Assembly: GCA_000611775.1 (NCBI GenBank)
Contig: KK106983.1
Span: 1,326,654 to 1,390,653 of the forward strand
Reading direction: 5' to 3'
From: Umbilicaria muhlenbergii
Taxonomy: Eukaryota > Ascomycota > Lecanoromycetes > Umbilicariales > Umbilicariaceae
DNA: 64,000 nt
The position numbers were made by a program, and so were the translations under genes. Below are positions 49,081 through 63,060 of this stretch, piece by piece. How positions within the stretch are numbered: position 1 is the stretch's first letter; each line of letters starts with the position of its first letter. Under the pieces are notes generated by a model. The model ran no database searches. It was given only the letters and a program-made list of their open reading frames with translations, and was not told the origin of the DNA.

Positions 49081-52000
49081 AACCAAAGTTTGCTTTGATA
49101 TAAACCTTCAATATCAGCCAGTTATAAAGTTGAAAAACTGACTGAAAAAGACGTCAATTCTTCATAGGAATTCCACTCTGAAAATTAAACAAATAGAAAC
49201 ATTTATATATATATGAAGGCTCAATGAATAAAACTTTAAATAAATACTCACACCTCTGAGTTGTTATCCACGCCGCCGCGTACACAGAAGGCAGTCACAC
49301 AGCTTTAAAAAAGCATGAAATATGAGTCTCTGAAGGCCTCAAGCCTAGTCAAACTCAATGAGATGAACTACGCTCAATGAGCAGGGAGAACAAGGGGTTA
49401 TTTAAAAGCATGAGACTACTGAGACATCATAGACGGGACTGATGCTGCGTCAGAGGGGAAGAAGGGTTCAGATGAGAAGACATTAAAGCCTCTCATTAAG
49501 GAGTATAAGAAGTGAAGAAGGACTGATAGAAAGACCTGAAATGACATATTGTCACTTTGCTCTCAGAAGGACGGAACATTCTACAAACTGAAGACAGCAA
49601 AGAAGCTTTGAGATCACCTTAAGAACATCAAGAAGTTTAAGAGCAAGTCATATTATCAATCACAGCTTAAAGCATTCATCAATTACAAGCAAGAACTGAA
49701 GGAGATGATGAAGCAGACTTATCACACCTTGAAGAAAATTCAGGTGAAGATTATGATGCTTAAATCAAAGACGCTCATCAATGATGACATGATTCAGAAA
49801 GTGTTCCTTGACTCTTTAAAGGAGGAGCCTTACGGCTCAGTTGTATTTTAAATAAACAATGAAATCATGAACCCTGAAATTGAGACTGTTCTACGTCAAT
49901 TGAAGGAGTGAGAAATGAAAGAAGCATTGAATAATAAATCAACTAATAATGCCACCGCAAACACAGCTCAAGCAGGAAGCAAAGGCAAAGATGACAAGAC
50001 AAGAAAAACATGTTTTCAGTGTCAGAAAAGAGGGCATTTCACCTCTGATTGCTATGCTTTGAAGATGAAAGACGGGGAAGAACTACATTTTAACAGAGTT
50101 AAATCATCATCAAAGTTCAAGGCAAATGCACGGCAAGTCAATGAAAATTCAGGGCCGGCAGAAGATTCAAAAAATTTGAAAGATCTGACTAATCAGGACA
50201 ATGAGTTCAACTCAGATGAGTGAGCATGAAAGGCAGTGACTATGAAAGCCTTAATCAACCTAGAATTAACCCCTGACTGCTGGATTGTGAACTTCAGAGT
50301 GAGCCACCACATGACTCTGAATCAAGCAATTTTTGTCAAAATTCAGAACTATTACATGGAAGTCTGCTTAACCAATGAGCACTCAATAAAAGCAGCTGGT
50401 ATGGGCAAGGTGAAAGTTGATTTTGAAGGGAGAAAACTCACTCTAAATGACGTCCTCTATGTCCTTGAATTGAATGGAAATTTGCTGTCGATTGAGGCAG
50501 CAAGCAAGCACGGAATAACAGTCAAATTTGAGCTTAAAAATGTTGTTTTTAAGCATAATGAAAGCGTCATGACCACAGCAAACCAACATGGTTCAGTTTA
50601 TGTTGTCAAGTCAATGAGCGCAAAAGTGGCCTTTAAGGTTCAAGTTTATCAAAAATTGATGAGCAGCCTGACAGCCTCAGTGACAGCAGAGGGAGGATCA
50701 CCTACATCAGAGTTCACTTCAAAGCTAATGAGAGCAGTATCAGGCAGCATGATTGTCAGTTTCATCACCCTTTATTCAAAAACAGGTTTAGGGCACATTA
50801 CCTCTGAAACCCCTGAAAATTTCAATTTTTCCACACAGGCCCAATTCAACTACTGGAAGTGACATCAGAGGTTTGACCATGCTGAGGCAAGCTGTATGCA
50901 ACACCTCAAGCCGTGTGTGAAGGGTATAACCCGCGAATTACGCCCTAATGAGGCGGAGAAAGCCTGCTCAACATGCTTGCATAACAAGATGATACAAGTA
51001 CAGGTCAAGGAGTCAAAGTCAACAGCTACAAAACACCTGCAATGAGTTTATTCAGACATTTGAGGAGTCTACTGTTTCAATACTTTAGGTGAAAACCAGT
51101 ATTTTGTTATCTTTATGAATGAATTTGCCTGATATTCTGATATTTTCTTAATGGCAAAGAAGACGGATATCTATGAAATATTTAAGACTTGAAAGATGAA
51201 AGCTGAGAAAGAAACCAGTGAGAAATTGAAGATTGTACAGGCTGACAATGACAGAGAATATATGAAATTGGCAAGCATATGAGGGTCAGAGGGGGTGAAA
51301 TTTGAATTTATCATCACCTACACACCTGAGCAGAACAGCGTCTCTGAACGCTTAAATTGTATGATTACAGAAGCAACTAGATGCATGCTTTATAACACTC
51401 AATTGTCAACTAAATTTTGAGGTGAAGTCATCAAAACTGCCTGCTACCTAAAGAATCACCTTCCTTTAGGAGACAACCATGGAGGAAGGACTTCATATGA
51501 ATTATATAAGAAGTTTAAACCCTCCGTTGAACACCTACGCTCATTCAGGTGTGTTGTTCATTGCCATATACTGAAGGAAAAACGGGCGAAACTTGAAAAC
51601 ACGTCTTATAAAGGGGTTTTCATGGGTTATTGTAAGAGTAATCAGCAATTTCAGGTCTGAAACCAAGTGAAAAAGCAGGTGGAAATACATACGCATGTTT
51701 TGTTCCTTGAGGAAGAGAAAGGCGGAAGCCTACTGGAAAATTCAGAACGTTTCAAAGCAAATGAGGACTTCATGGACCCATATATGAATGATGATGATTA
51801 CCCAGTGGTTTTAACGCCACAGGAACTTGCTCAGAGGTGCACTGAAAGTGAGAGAGTAATGTCTTCAAGCCCTGAAGGCCCTGAAGCAGTGATGGATTTA
51901 TCAGAGCCTTCAACGTCAACTCAGGGGCTCAAAAATCAAACTGAAAATTTCAAAGAAAATTTAAATGACAATGATATGCAACTGAAACAAGCTGAGGATA

Positions 52001-53886
52001 ATGAGGAAGGTTCTTCTGACTCTGAAGAAGCCTCTGAAACCATACACTTGACCCCTGAACCAGCCACTGAAATTCTGAAGCAGAATATGAGGCCGCCACG
52101 GCAGCAGGTCTCAGTGCCATACACTACTTGATCTGACTGAATAACAAAACCAAACCCTCACTATGCTAATATGGCAGTGCAGGAGCATATACATGAGCCT
52201 TTTATGTACAAGAAGGCTGTCCGGAGCCCTACCTATCAGCATCAATGATTACAAGCCATAGAAGAAGAGTTAAATTCTTTAACAGCAAACAGGACATGAG
52301 AATTGATTGAACTGCTTAAAGAGCATCAATCAATCACTTCTAAATGAGTATTCAAGGTTAAATACACTTTCAGTGACCTTATAAAGCGCTTCAAAGCCAG
52401 GCTAGTCATCAGAGGATTTTCCCAACAATATGAGATCAACTATGAAGAAACCTTTGCCTCAACCTTACATTTCAACTCACTACGCATGCTTCTGGCTATT
52501 GCAGCGTATGAAGACATGCATATACATCAAATGAACATCATTAGCACATACCTCACCGGTGAGCTCAAAGAGGAAATATATATGAAACTCTCAGAGGGGT
52601 TGTCATACAAGGGGTTTAAGAAAATGGCCTGCTGCCTAATCAAGGGGTTATATGACTTAAAGCAGTTTGAATGAGTTTAAAACAACACCTTCTGAGTCAC
52701 CCTACATGGCCTAGGGTTTGTCAGACTGTTCAGAGACAATTTCATTTTTCTAAATGAGAATTCAGGGGTAATTATTGCCCTTTATGTTGATGATTTGCTC
52801 ATTTTCTCAAAGGAAATGAAAGCAATTATGGAAGTTAAAATGGAGCTTCAAAAGGCGTACAATATGAAGGATTTGAGTGAGTCAAATGTCTGCCTCAGAA
52901 TTCAAATACGCTGAAATTGAAAAAATTGAACCCTTATGATCAATCAATATGCTTATGTTAGCAAGGTTCTTAAGGAGTTCTTTATGAACCATTCAAAGAC
53001 TGTTTCTACACCAATAGACAGCTATGAATACATAAAACCAGCCCTAGATGATGAGCCAATGGCGGATCAATTGAAATATCAAAAGGCGGTCAGAAGCCTG
53101 ATGTACATCATGACTGTCACTCACCTGAACTTGACCTTCACTGTGAGCAAATTCAGTCAATTTTGCCACGCCCTGTCTGTCTGAAATTGAGCAGGCTTAC
53201 AGCGTGTGTTTCATTACCTGCAAGGCATGAAAGACTTGAAAATTACATTTTCAGGGGCTACCTCTATGAGTATAAAGAGCTATTCAGACTCAGACTACGC
53301 TGAAGACGTCATGAACAGGAAGTTCACATACAGATATATGTTTACCCTTGCTAAGGAAGCAATATCATGATCTAGCTGAAAACAAAAGATCACCGCCACA
53401 TCAATCACTGAGGCTGAATATGTTGAATTATGCAACACCGCCAAGACAGCGGCCTGAATCATGAAGTGACTTAAAGGAGTCAAGTTAACATGATTTTTAA
53501 ATCATTCTTCAGCTCAATTATATGGGGACAATCAGTTGAGCATGAAGCTCACCAAAAATCCTGAATTCCACGTCAGGACCAAGCATATTGAGGTGCAGTA
53601 TCATTATGTAAGAAAAGCTTTAGAAGATGACCTTATTATACTCATTTACATTCCTACTGCTGATATGCCTGCTGACTGCTTGATGAAGTCACTTATGAGG
53701 GAGAAATTTCAGACTGAACTTTCCCTACTTGATCTCATCAACGCTTAGGGTTCTTCAGGACTGCTTTTTCAAGCTTAATCAGTATAATCATTTGAAAGAG
53801 TGTACTGAAATCCCCTTCTGATGAACTCCCTAGGTCTTTGAAGCACATGGTTGTTGACTCATGTTTTTATTTCAGTTCTACATCCG
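49074..53886 (+). mobile_element. Copia (Ty1) element inside Gypsy-F (fossil)
   Basis: Plus-strand Copia with parts in Ty1 order: gag about 49340-50080 with knuckle CFQCQKRGHFTSDC at 50011-50052, protease about 50270-50330, integrase about 50860-51560, an acidic linker about 51700-52120, RT about 52220-53000 with intact YVDDLL near 52785-52800, RNase H about 53280-53740. Integrase before RT defines Copia. The 49074-49260 leader has a TATATATAT run and could hold a 5' LTR, but no matching 3' LTR precedes H1. It is the least decayed element here, keeping most CpGs, though still interrupted many times and not whole. Confidence 0.9.
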
Positions 53887-55001
53887 CAACTTGGCAGCCC
53901 GCTCAAAAATAAGGTTTTAGTTAATAGTACTTTATGCGCTCAGAGCACTCTCTGAGCAGTAAATGAGCTCATACAAATCTTACACTTTAAATAACTATTA
54001 TACCTTCATGAATAATAAAAAACTTTTTATTGAAAAGTTTTAAATCTCTTTATTCTGTACACTTTACAAACTAAAGATTTCTTCATAAGTTTAAATTTGC
54101 AATAGTTATGAATTAAAAAACTTTTAACTAATTATAAATATATTAGCATATTAAATAACTATTGTGCTTTTATACTTATAATATAACTTTCAGTTTATCA
54201 GTTGTAGAGAAGAAGCTATTAAACAGTTTTATAACTTGAAGTTTTTTTATAACTGTTGTTGTTAAAAAGTTATATTGATTTCAAACTTTCAGTGATGAAA
54301 ATTACAACATTAATAAACAGATTTTTAATGACTTTTTGAATAACTCAACAACAACAACACATAAAAAGCAACTTTGTATAAGAAAACTCTTAAACAGCTT
54401 ATTCTCTACAACTTATAACCTGAAAGTTATATTATAAGTATAAAAGCGCAATAGTTATTCAACGTATGTGACTTTTTTTGAAAGATTTTTCGCTGTTGAA
54501 AACTTGAATTAAATATAACTTAACAACAACAGCAGTTATGAAGAAACTTTTAGTTTAACATTAATAGAGAATACTGTTTTTTATAATTTATGCATTGAAA
54601 GTTTCTTCATATCTGTTGAGTTGCAAAAGTTATTAAAGTGTGTAAATTTTTAAGTGGTGAAAATCTTGAAGTTCTTTAAATATTCAGAACTCAACACTTA
54701 TACAGTGCTTTCAGACTCAACAAATCATGATTTTTTATTGCAGAAAAGTGAATTTTAGCAAAAGTTTACTTATTATAAGTTTTACTGTTATTATAACACT
54801 GTGTGTGTACTTGTTTAAACAATTGTTTTAATAACTGTTTTTTTATCGCAAAATTTTGATGTTCCGCTCAAGATTTAAGGTTGAGCTCAAAGCACTCAAA
54901 GGGTGCTAAGAGCGGCTGTTAGCTGGGACATGAGATCAGAAGCTCAGAGCGCTCAAAGTGCTAAAAACTAACTCAGAGCTAACTTGTTAAATTGCTGATG
55001 T
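53887..55001 (+). repeat. H1: unclassified modular repeat next to the Copia
   Basis: About 1.1 kb matching H2 in Gypsy-B, starting CAACTTGGCAGCCCGC and ending TTGCTGATGT. Both ends carry clustered AGCGCTC, GAGCACTC and GAGCTC motifs. The interior holds degenerate modules of about 175 bp. Unlike H2 it has an extra stretch in which one module is inverted (arms about 54153-54230 and 54381-54460). It encodes nothing recognisable. It may be a non-autonomous DNA element; association with the Copia is probably coincidental because H2 has no Copia beside it. Confidence 0.75.
54153..54460 (+). repeat. inverted repeat (fold-back) inside H1
   Basis: Arms of about 78 bp at 54153-54230 and 54381-54460, roughly 90% complementary, sharing the core ATACTTATAATATAACTTTC. 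H2 contains only one of the two (20922-21007), so the other arm was gained in H1 or lost in H2. Confidence 0.85.
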
Positions 55002-58000
55002 TGAGGATGACGCTACGCCACAGTACAAGCTAAACTATCTCAGGACAGTCAGGTAGTCTCAATATGCTTAAACATCAATTGTATCATCAGCCTAATTAAC
55101 TGAGGCTTCCTTAAGGAACATGCCTTGAGAGCTGAAGTCAAGAAAATGACCTCACTGATGAAGGTTCAAGGACTAGGCTTCAGCTCTCATGCTGCTGAAG
55201 ACTATGTGAAATTAGACCTCTACCTCTCAGCTAAACATGGTAAAACCGCAGTTATATGTCATGAAATCCACGTCGTTGATGACCTGAAGGTGAATATACT
55301 AATTGAAACTGACATCTTAGTCTCAGAACAGATTGACATACTGTTATCTCAATGAAAGGCAGTCATAAAGAGCTGTAAGAATGTTGAGCTGAACCTGAAC
55401 ATTACTACCCTACTGAACCAGACAAATCAATTATTATTATTAAATGATTAAACTACAGTACCTGCCTATGGTTCAATTATTATTCAAATCAAGCCTCTCA
55501 ATGAGTTACCCGCTGATTGAGACTTATTATTTGAACTGAAGTGTAAGCTTGTGGACGCCTATGCATACACATCAATCATCAATCATAAACTCACTAGTAT
55601 CAAAGTCTGCAACAATTTCAGCAAAGCTGTGATTATATCATGTCATACACCTTTAGGTCACATTATTAAGTATGAAGTTAATGACTGCTTTTTAGTCAGC
55701 TCAGATCTTCTACAAGCAGGCCTGTCAAAGTTTATTAGCTGAATCAAATTGACCTTTCAGGCTCTACTGGCTGCTACTACCACTTACTACATAGCTTCCA
55801 CTACCACAGTTGAACCGGAACAGCAGTTGTTGAATGACATCACAGTTTATGAAAATACACCTGCTGTCACTGTCATAACTGAGGTCATCAACCGCTACCT
55901 CACTTTATGAGAGGACAACAAGAATGTTGCTGATGTCTCTGAGAATGAATGAATGAAAATACTGCTCCTTGATAACTGAAGAGAGCTGTACAAGCCTGAA
56001 CAAGTCAAGATATACCCTCTAGGCATCAAGGATCATGAGCTCATCAATGAGGCTTTTGACAAGCTACATGAGCAAGGCTGTATGATATGAATGACTCAAT
56101 CTACGCTCTTTACTTATCTCTGCTTTGTGGTCTGAAAGACTACCTCAGCTGAATGCAAAGACTGTGTAGTTGTTGACATTTGAGCTTTAAACTGAATAAT
56201 CATGCCTGATGCTTATTCAGTCCTCAGTCAAGCAGACATCCTCACTGCTGTACAAGAAGCAGATTACATATCAACTGTGAACTGTGCTTCTTTCTTCTAT
56301 CAATGAAGGGTTAAACCGCAGGATTGACATAAGCTCACAGTCTCTTCTCATCAAGGTCAGGAGACATTCAATGTCACTGTCATAAGATATAAAAACTCCT
56401 CAGCCTATGTTTAATGAATGATTGACTGCATACTTCAGTCACATCATGACTTCTTCAGAGCCTATGTGGATGACATCATTATTTATATTAAATCAAAGTC
56501 ATTAAATGATCATTTAGGACACCTGAATAAGGTCTTCAATTCTTTAATGAAGAAAGGCATATGCCTGTCCTCAAAGAAGTCTTTCCTTGACTATCTTATG
56601 ATTCAATTGCTTGACCAGCGTGTTGACGCCTTAGAACTCATCACCGCTGAAGACAAGTTAACTGCCATAATCAATATCAAATTCTCACGCACGCTTTCTG
56701 CCCTTGAGAAGTACCTAGGTATGACCGGCTATTTACGTCAATACATATCATACTACACCGCCATCATAAGGCCCCTGCAGGAAAGAAAGACAAGATTGAA
56801 TCATGATTTACAGAAGCTTTGAGTGGAAAAAAGACTTAATGAAGGAAAGATCAACAACATTGAAGGCAACACCTGCAAATCAATGACTGACAGAACTGCT
56901 ATTGAGGAGCTTACCTCCTCTGAGCTTGATAACTTTCATCACTTACAAAGCTTGTTTTCAAGGCTCACTATACTCATTCACTATGACCTGAAACGCCAGC
57001 TATATGCAGACATGAACGCCTCAAAGGAATTCAACTTCAGAGCTCATGTTTACCACATGAAGGAAGGTCACGGTTTCATCACAACTTCAGATCAAAAGAG
57101 CATGAAGTTAATACTCTTCCTTAGCAAGGCCCTAGTTAACGCTGAGACTCACTACTGACCAACAGAACTGGAAGTCACAGGCCTCATATGATTAGTCTGA
57201 AAGATTCATCATATGTTGAAATCAGCAGAAAAACTCATTATAGTTTATACTGATCACTCTGTCACCTTAAACATAGTTCATCAGTCAAGCCTGACTTCAA
57301 TCACCTCAATTGACAAGATGAATTTACAGTTGATTCACGTCAGTGAATTCCTTCAAAGGTTTCAGCTCAATGTCTGACATAAAGCAGGCAAGGTGAATAT
57401 AATCTCAGACATCTTATCTCAATTAGTCAGCTCTAGCAGCTCAGACCCTCATGATCAGTCTCTGAATGACTTAACAGTTGACACTCTGACAGTTGATGCC
57501 CTCATAACTGACGTCTGCTCTAGGCTAATGAATTGAGTGGCTCAATTGAAGGATGTTGACGTCTCAGAAGACTCTCTACTGATGAAGTATGCCTCAATTT
57601 ATGCAGTCAGTCTCATTGAGATGAATGAAGCTTTCTGAACCAGACTTCTTGAAGCTTATGAGGATGAATCATGATGAAACTGTATTTAAAAGATGATATC
57701 AGACAATAACACCTTAAAGGAAAATGCTGCAAAGCTTCTTTATCACCTAATTCAAAAGCTCATCTACTTCAATGATTCTGAACAAGGCCTTTATCTATGC
57801 ATTCTGAAAGATCTAACCAAGGAAGTCTTTCAGTTAACTCATGATGAGTTGAGACATCCTGAGTATGCCTGTATGCATGAACGCTTAACACAAGGCCTTT
57901 ACATTCATAACTTATTGAAGCAGCTGCATGAGTTCATTAAGCACTGCTCTCAATGTCAGTTAAATCAAACTCCCTGACACGCTTTTTATGAATTCATGCA

Positions 58001-59305
58001 GCTGATACTATCTTCATCATGACCCTTTCACATCATAATTCTCAATTTCATCCTAGGACTCCTGACCTCAATTGAAGGCTATGACACAGTCATGTCTGTA
58101 ACTGACAAGTTCAGCAAGGCAGTCACATTTGTCCCTGATAAGTTCACATGAGGAGGAAGAGAATGAGTGATGCAGCTATTAATTAAATTAAATTTACTAA
58201 GATGAGGCCTACTGAACGCTATCATATCAGATCATGATGTTCAGTTTGTAGCAAGCTTGTGAAGAGCAATATTTGAGCATCTTCATGTCAATTTATTCTA
58301 CTCTACTGCTTATCACCCGCAGACTGACGGCGCCTCTGAAGTCATTAATCAACAGGCTGAAATCACCTTACATTATTACTTAATGATGATGAATAATTTA
58401 GCTGAGTGGCTCATGATGCTTTCACAGCTTCAAGCTGCATCAAATAACTTTTACTGAACTTTCACTCATCAGACTTCAAATGAGGTGCTCTATGGTTTTC
58501 AACTGAGTGAAGCGCTTGACTTACTTCAAATGAACATTCCTATCAACAAACCTACCTTCATCAATGAACTCATTCATACTGAGCATGACCGTGGTCCTAC
58601 CACAACGGTTGAAGCTCATTCAATGAATGAAGAACACACTATTGAATGAGTTAAACTACAGAAAGCTTGAAGAAGAAACCTTCTACTTATCATGTTCACC
58701 TATTAATCAAGCCATATAGACGCCAAAGACGCCATTGCTTGAGCAGTCATGCAAGCAAAGTTTTATTATGATGTCAATTGACAGCCTCAATTCTTCTTCA
58801 TCAGAGATGAGGTCTTATTAAGGTTGCATCATGAATATAAGCTTCCAGGAATCATGAACTGAAAGCTTGAATGACAATTTGTTGACTCATTTAAAGTCAC
58901 TGAATGAGTAAGATGTCTTGCTTACTGCTTAAACTTACCTCCTGCATGAAAGATTCATGACGTCATCTTCATAGCTCATTTAGAGTCAGTTAGCATGAAT
59001 GACCTCTATGACTGACCTAGACCTTCACACCCCCCTTTGATAACAGTAGACGGCGCTGATGATCATTATGAAATTGAAAGACTTCTCTGAAAGTGAGTGA
59101 GCTGCTGAGGCCGTGGTTTCTCCACTGAATATCTCATGAGATGAAAGAGTTATGAATCAGAGTATGACGTCTGATATAACATGAAGGACTTGAGAGAAGT
59201 GAAGAAGTTAATCAAGAAGTATGAGAAGCATGTGTTTAAAAAGCAAGAAGAAGCACTACCTTAATTAATCATTGAGGTGATGGCTTTTCTTTGTTGACGG
59301 CAGAA
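55002..59305 (+). pseudogene. Gypsy-F pol region (fossil)
   Basis: Protease, RT, RNase H, integrase and chromodomain follow one another on the plus strand in Ty3/Gypsy order. The chromodomain lies just before the 3' LTR, as in fungal chromoviruses, where it is thought to guide integration to heterochromatin. The region is interrupted in many places. Confidence 0.88.
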
Positions 59306-59456
59306 TGTTATGATTATATCATGACTTCACTGTCATATTAGCTTCTCTAGTTTATCTAGTTAAGTCTAGCGTAGTTTAACTTGTATATAGCAGGCTTCAG
59401 CATCATTACTAGAATAATAATCCTTTTACAACTCAACATTTAATGTATGCTTAATA
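59306..59456 (+). repeat. Gypsy-F 3' LTR
   Basis: 151-bp partner of 46619-46769; a GGCAGAA string precedes it and TGTCT follows it. Confidence 0.9.
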
Positions 59457-62400
59457 TGTCTGAAGTACTGATTTATAATGAGTCTGAAAAGCCTGTGATC
59501 CTACCTTGAAAGACTCATCTAGGCCAAGTAGTGAAGTATGAGGCAGATGATTATTACTCAGCTCACTCAGACACCTCAATGCTTACTGTCTGAAAGACTC
59601 ACTCAGGAGATAATGAGAGCTGAGCATGCTGAAGTTTTCAAAGCATTCTAGCTGCAGTCACGGCATTCAATGTAATCATGAACAGTTTATTCACAGGAAA
59701 CTCTTCATTCTCATTATAATCATCTGCAGAGGGCCTGCTACTGAATGAAATCATCATGTGTGATGATGTGAGCATCATGTATCAGATTACTGAAGTCATC
59801 AATTAATATCCTCAGCTATGAGAAGATCAAGGCAACATTGTTGATGTTTTGAAGTCAAAGTGAATGAACATATCACTTCTTGATAACTGAAGAAAGCTCT
59901 ATAAGGCTGAGCAAGTCAAGGTATACTCACTAAAGAAGCAAGACAAGAAGCTCATTAATAAGACATTTAATAAGCTACACACTGAAAATCACTTAAAATG
60001 AGCGTCAACCGCCACCTCATTCACATACTCATGTTTCATCATGTGAAGAGATACTCAAGAAGGCTGTAAAGGCAGAGTGATCATGAATATATGAGCTTTA
60101 AATAAAATAATGATGCCAGATGTCTACTCAGTGTTATCTCAAGCTGAAATCCTCACAGCAGTACATGAGTTCAATTATATATCAACAGTAAACTGCAGCA
60201 GCTTCTTTCATCAATGAAGAGTAAAATCAGAGGCATGTCACAAGCTTATCATGTCCTCTCACTGAGGCCAGGAAGTATTCAAAGTGATGATGATGAGATA
60301 TAAAAACTCATCAGTCTATGTACAGAGAATGATAGACAAAGTTCTTTGAGAGCAATGCAAATTCACATGAGTTTATGTGAATGACATTATCATATTCTTC
60401 AACATGTTGAATGAGCACCTGCATTACCTAGATAATGTATTCAGGGTGCTAGTGAAGAAGAATATTTGTCTCTCTCTCAAGAAGTCATTTCTTAATTATT
60501 CCTCAGTAAAGCTCCTTGATCAGAGAGTTGATGCTTTAAAATTAACAACAGTGAAAGAAAAGCTCACAGCAATTACCTGATTAGAATTTCCTAAATCACT
60601 GAGCGCCCTTGAGAAATACCTTGATCTTATCAGGTACCTTTGACAATACATATTAAAGTATGCAGCTATTTCAAAACCACTTCAGGAATGAAAAACGCTG
60701 CTAAATAAACTCATTAAGAAGCAGTCAGGTAAATCATTCAAAGACACAGTAAGAAAAAAGATGATTAAGAGAGTAAAGGTAGACATGTCAACTTCATAAG
60801 AGCTTCAAGCATTTAATCAACTTCAAGTAATGTTCTCTCAGTCAATCATATTAACTCACTTCAATTCAGCCCGTCAGCTGTATGTTGACTTAAACATGTT
60901 GAAAGAATTTGAGTTCAGTGCTCACATTTACCACCATCAAAGTGATGATGAAACCAAGGCAGAACTGACTTCAGAGGTGAAACAAAAGAAAATGAAGCTT
61001 ATATGTTTCCTCAGCAGGCTGCTTATGAATGTGAAGATTAAGTACTGACTCACTGAGCTGAAAGTGACAGGTTTAATATGAGTTGTTCAGAAAATACAAC
61101 ACATGATTGAATCAGCCATCAAGGTCATTATCATATATACTGATCATGCAGCAACAGTCAACATAGTATGTCAATCAAGCCTGTCAACAACATCAACTGA
61201 AAAGATGAATCTACAGCTCATTTAAGCATCTGAATACCTTTAATGCTTCTGACTTAATGTTCACTACAAGCCTGATAAATTCAATGTGATATCAGACATG
61301 TTATTCAGATTGACAGAGCAAGATTACTGTCAGGAGTCAGATACCTCAACTCTTGACATTCTTTACACATCATCAGTCTACAACACAGCAGCATACCTGA
61401 TTTCACTGATGAAGTTAAACTCAGAGTTTCAAGAGCGCCTGATTGCTGAATATGATCAAGACGCTCAGTGAATCAGAGTTAAGATCATGATAAAAGCAAA
61501 CATCAGATTAGAAGAGAACACCTCAGCTTTATCATATAAGATAATAAACAGCTTGATTTACTACAAGGACTCAGAAATCAGCCTACAGCTAAACATCTCA
61601 TCAGTAAATGACTTGAAGAAGGAACTGTTTCAGCAAGCACATGATGAGCTGAGACACCCTGAATATGCAAGAATGCATGAGCATCTCACTGAGAGACTAT
61701 ACTTCTTCAACCTCTTTAAAAAGCTTTATGAGTTTATTCACTCATGCCCTCAATGCCAGTTATGTCAAACACTCAGACATAAATCATACAATGCTCTTTA
61801 ATCAATTCTGATGCCTTCACAGCCTTTTCACATCATCTCATTAAACTTCATACTAAGACTGCCTGTAACACCTCTGCCAGAAGAATATGACTGCATAATG
61901 TTTTTAATAGACAAATTCAGCAAAGTGGTAAGCTTTATCCTCAGCAAAACCACATGAAAGGATGCACAATGAGTCATAAAGTTCCTCAACTGTTTAACTT
62001 TTATGAACTGAGGCCTCCTCAAGGCAATCCTGACAGACAGAGACTCAAAATTCATAACAGGAATGTGAAAGAAGATCTTTAAGAAATTAAAGATCAAATC
62101 ATTATTATCAACAGCATATCACCCTCAAATGAATGAGAGCTCTGAAATTATGAATCAAACAGCAGAAATTGCACTGTGATACTTTCTGATGTCATTGAAA
62201 GACATTAACAGTTGAGTCATGATATTATCAAGGATGCAGGCAGCCCTGAACAACTCTACAAAGTATTTCAACATCATTAAAACACTGACTGAGGTCCTTT
62301 ATGAATTTTGAACCTGTGAAGTCCTCAACCTCTTATGAGTTGATGAGAATAGTGAGCCTACAAATGAGGCAGCTTCAAGAGAAATTCAAGATGCAAATCC

Positions 62401-63060
62401 TGCAGACTCAATGACAGAAATGATGAAATACAAGCTTACAACAGTTGACATGAAAGACATCATAACTTTCATCATCATTCACATGAAGGAATATTATGAT
62501 GACAGGCATACACTGAAGTTTTTTAAAGTCAATGACATGATCAACCTACAGTTACACTGAGGGTACACTATATCAAGCATTCAGAACAAGAAGATTGAAC
62601 AGCAGTTCATGAGCTCATTTAAAGTCATCAAGAGAATCAGATGCTTGACTTATAAGTTAAATCTCTTCTCTCATTAATGAATTCATGACATCATATCAAT
62701 AGCTCACCTGAAAGATGCAATCACAGCTGACTCATATAATCAGCTGAGGTCAGATCACTCATCATCAGTGATGATGAACAGTGATTTAAATCACTATGAA
62801 ATTGAACACCTGCTCAAGAAGAGAACAAGGCGCTCTGAACATGATGACTGCAGAATAATCACTGAATACCTTGTATGATGAAAAGGCTACAGTCTTGAAC
62901 ATGACATGTGATATAACATCAAGGATCTGAGGAGCGTGAGAGATCTCATAAAGATATATGATGATGCACATGCAAGAGCTCAGATTGAAGCACTGATGAT
63001 CAGTGATGAAAGCTGACACCTTCAAGGAGAAATCAATAAAAGATTCTTTAAGATCTTTTA
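59457..63060 (+). mobile_element. Gypsy-E, part 2: pol region (fossil)
   Basis: Gypsy-E resumes after Gypsy-F and runs parallel to the F sequence: end of protease region (59457-59750), RT about 59870-60660, RNase H about 60830-61290, integrase about 61480-62330 with the same LRHPEYARMHE head, chromodomain-like end about 62680-63000. No 3' LTR like 43724-43860 follows, so the element is truncated near 63.06 kb or its LTR is off-window. It is broken many times and about as decayed as F. Confidence 0.82.

Larger units (their letters stand above)
46619..59456 (+). mobile_element. Gypsy-F: chromodomain Ty3/Gypsy fossil with target duplication, holding a Copia
   Basis: LTRs of 151 bp (46619-46769, 59306-59456; TGTTATGATTATATC ...) flanked by an exact TGTCT duplication (46614-46618, 59457-59461). 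Parts: gag about 46800-49070; after the Copia and H1 insertions, protease about 55110-55370, RT about 55960-56800 (YVDDIIIY near 56460-56485), RNase H about 56900-57420, integrase about 57680-58640 with an HHCC-type head (LRHPEY ... CSQCQ), chromodomain about 58960-59240. LTR differences are about 11%, all transitions. CpG and TGG are more frequent than in elements A to D. It is broken many times. Confidence 0.93.

Noticed and set aside
53887-55001. H1 as the 3' LTR of the Copia
   Set aside because: No related sequence exists at the Copia 5' end, the ends are not TG...CA, and H2 occurs without any Copia.
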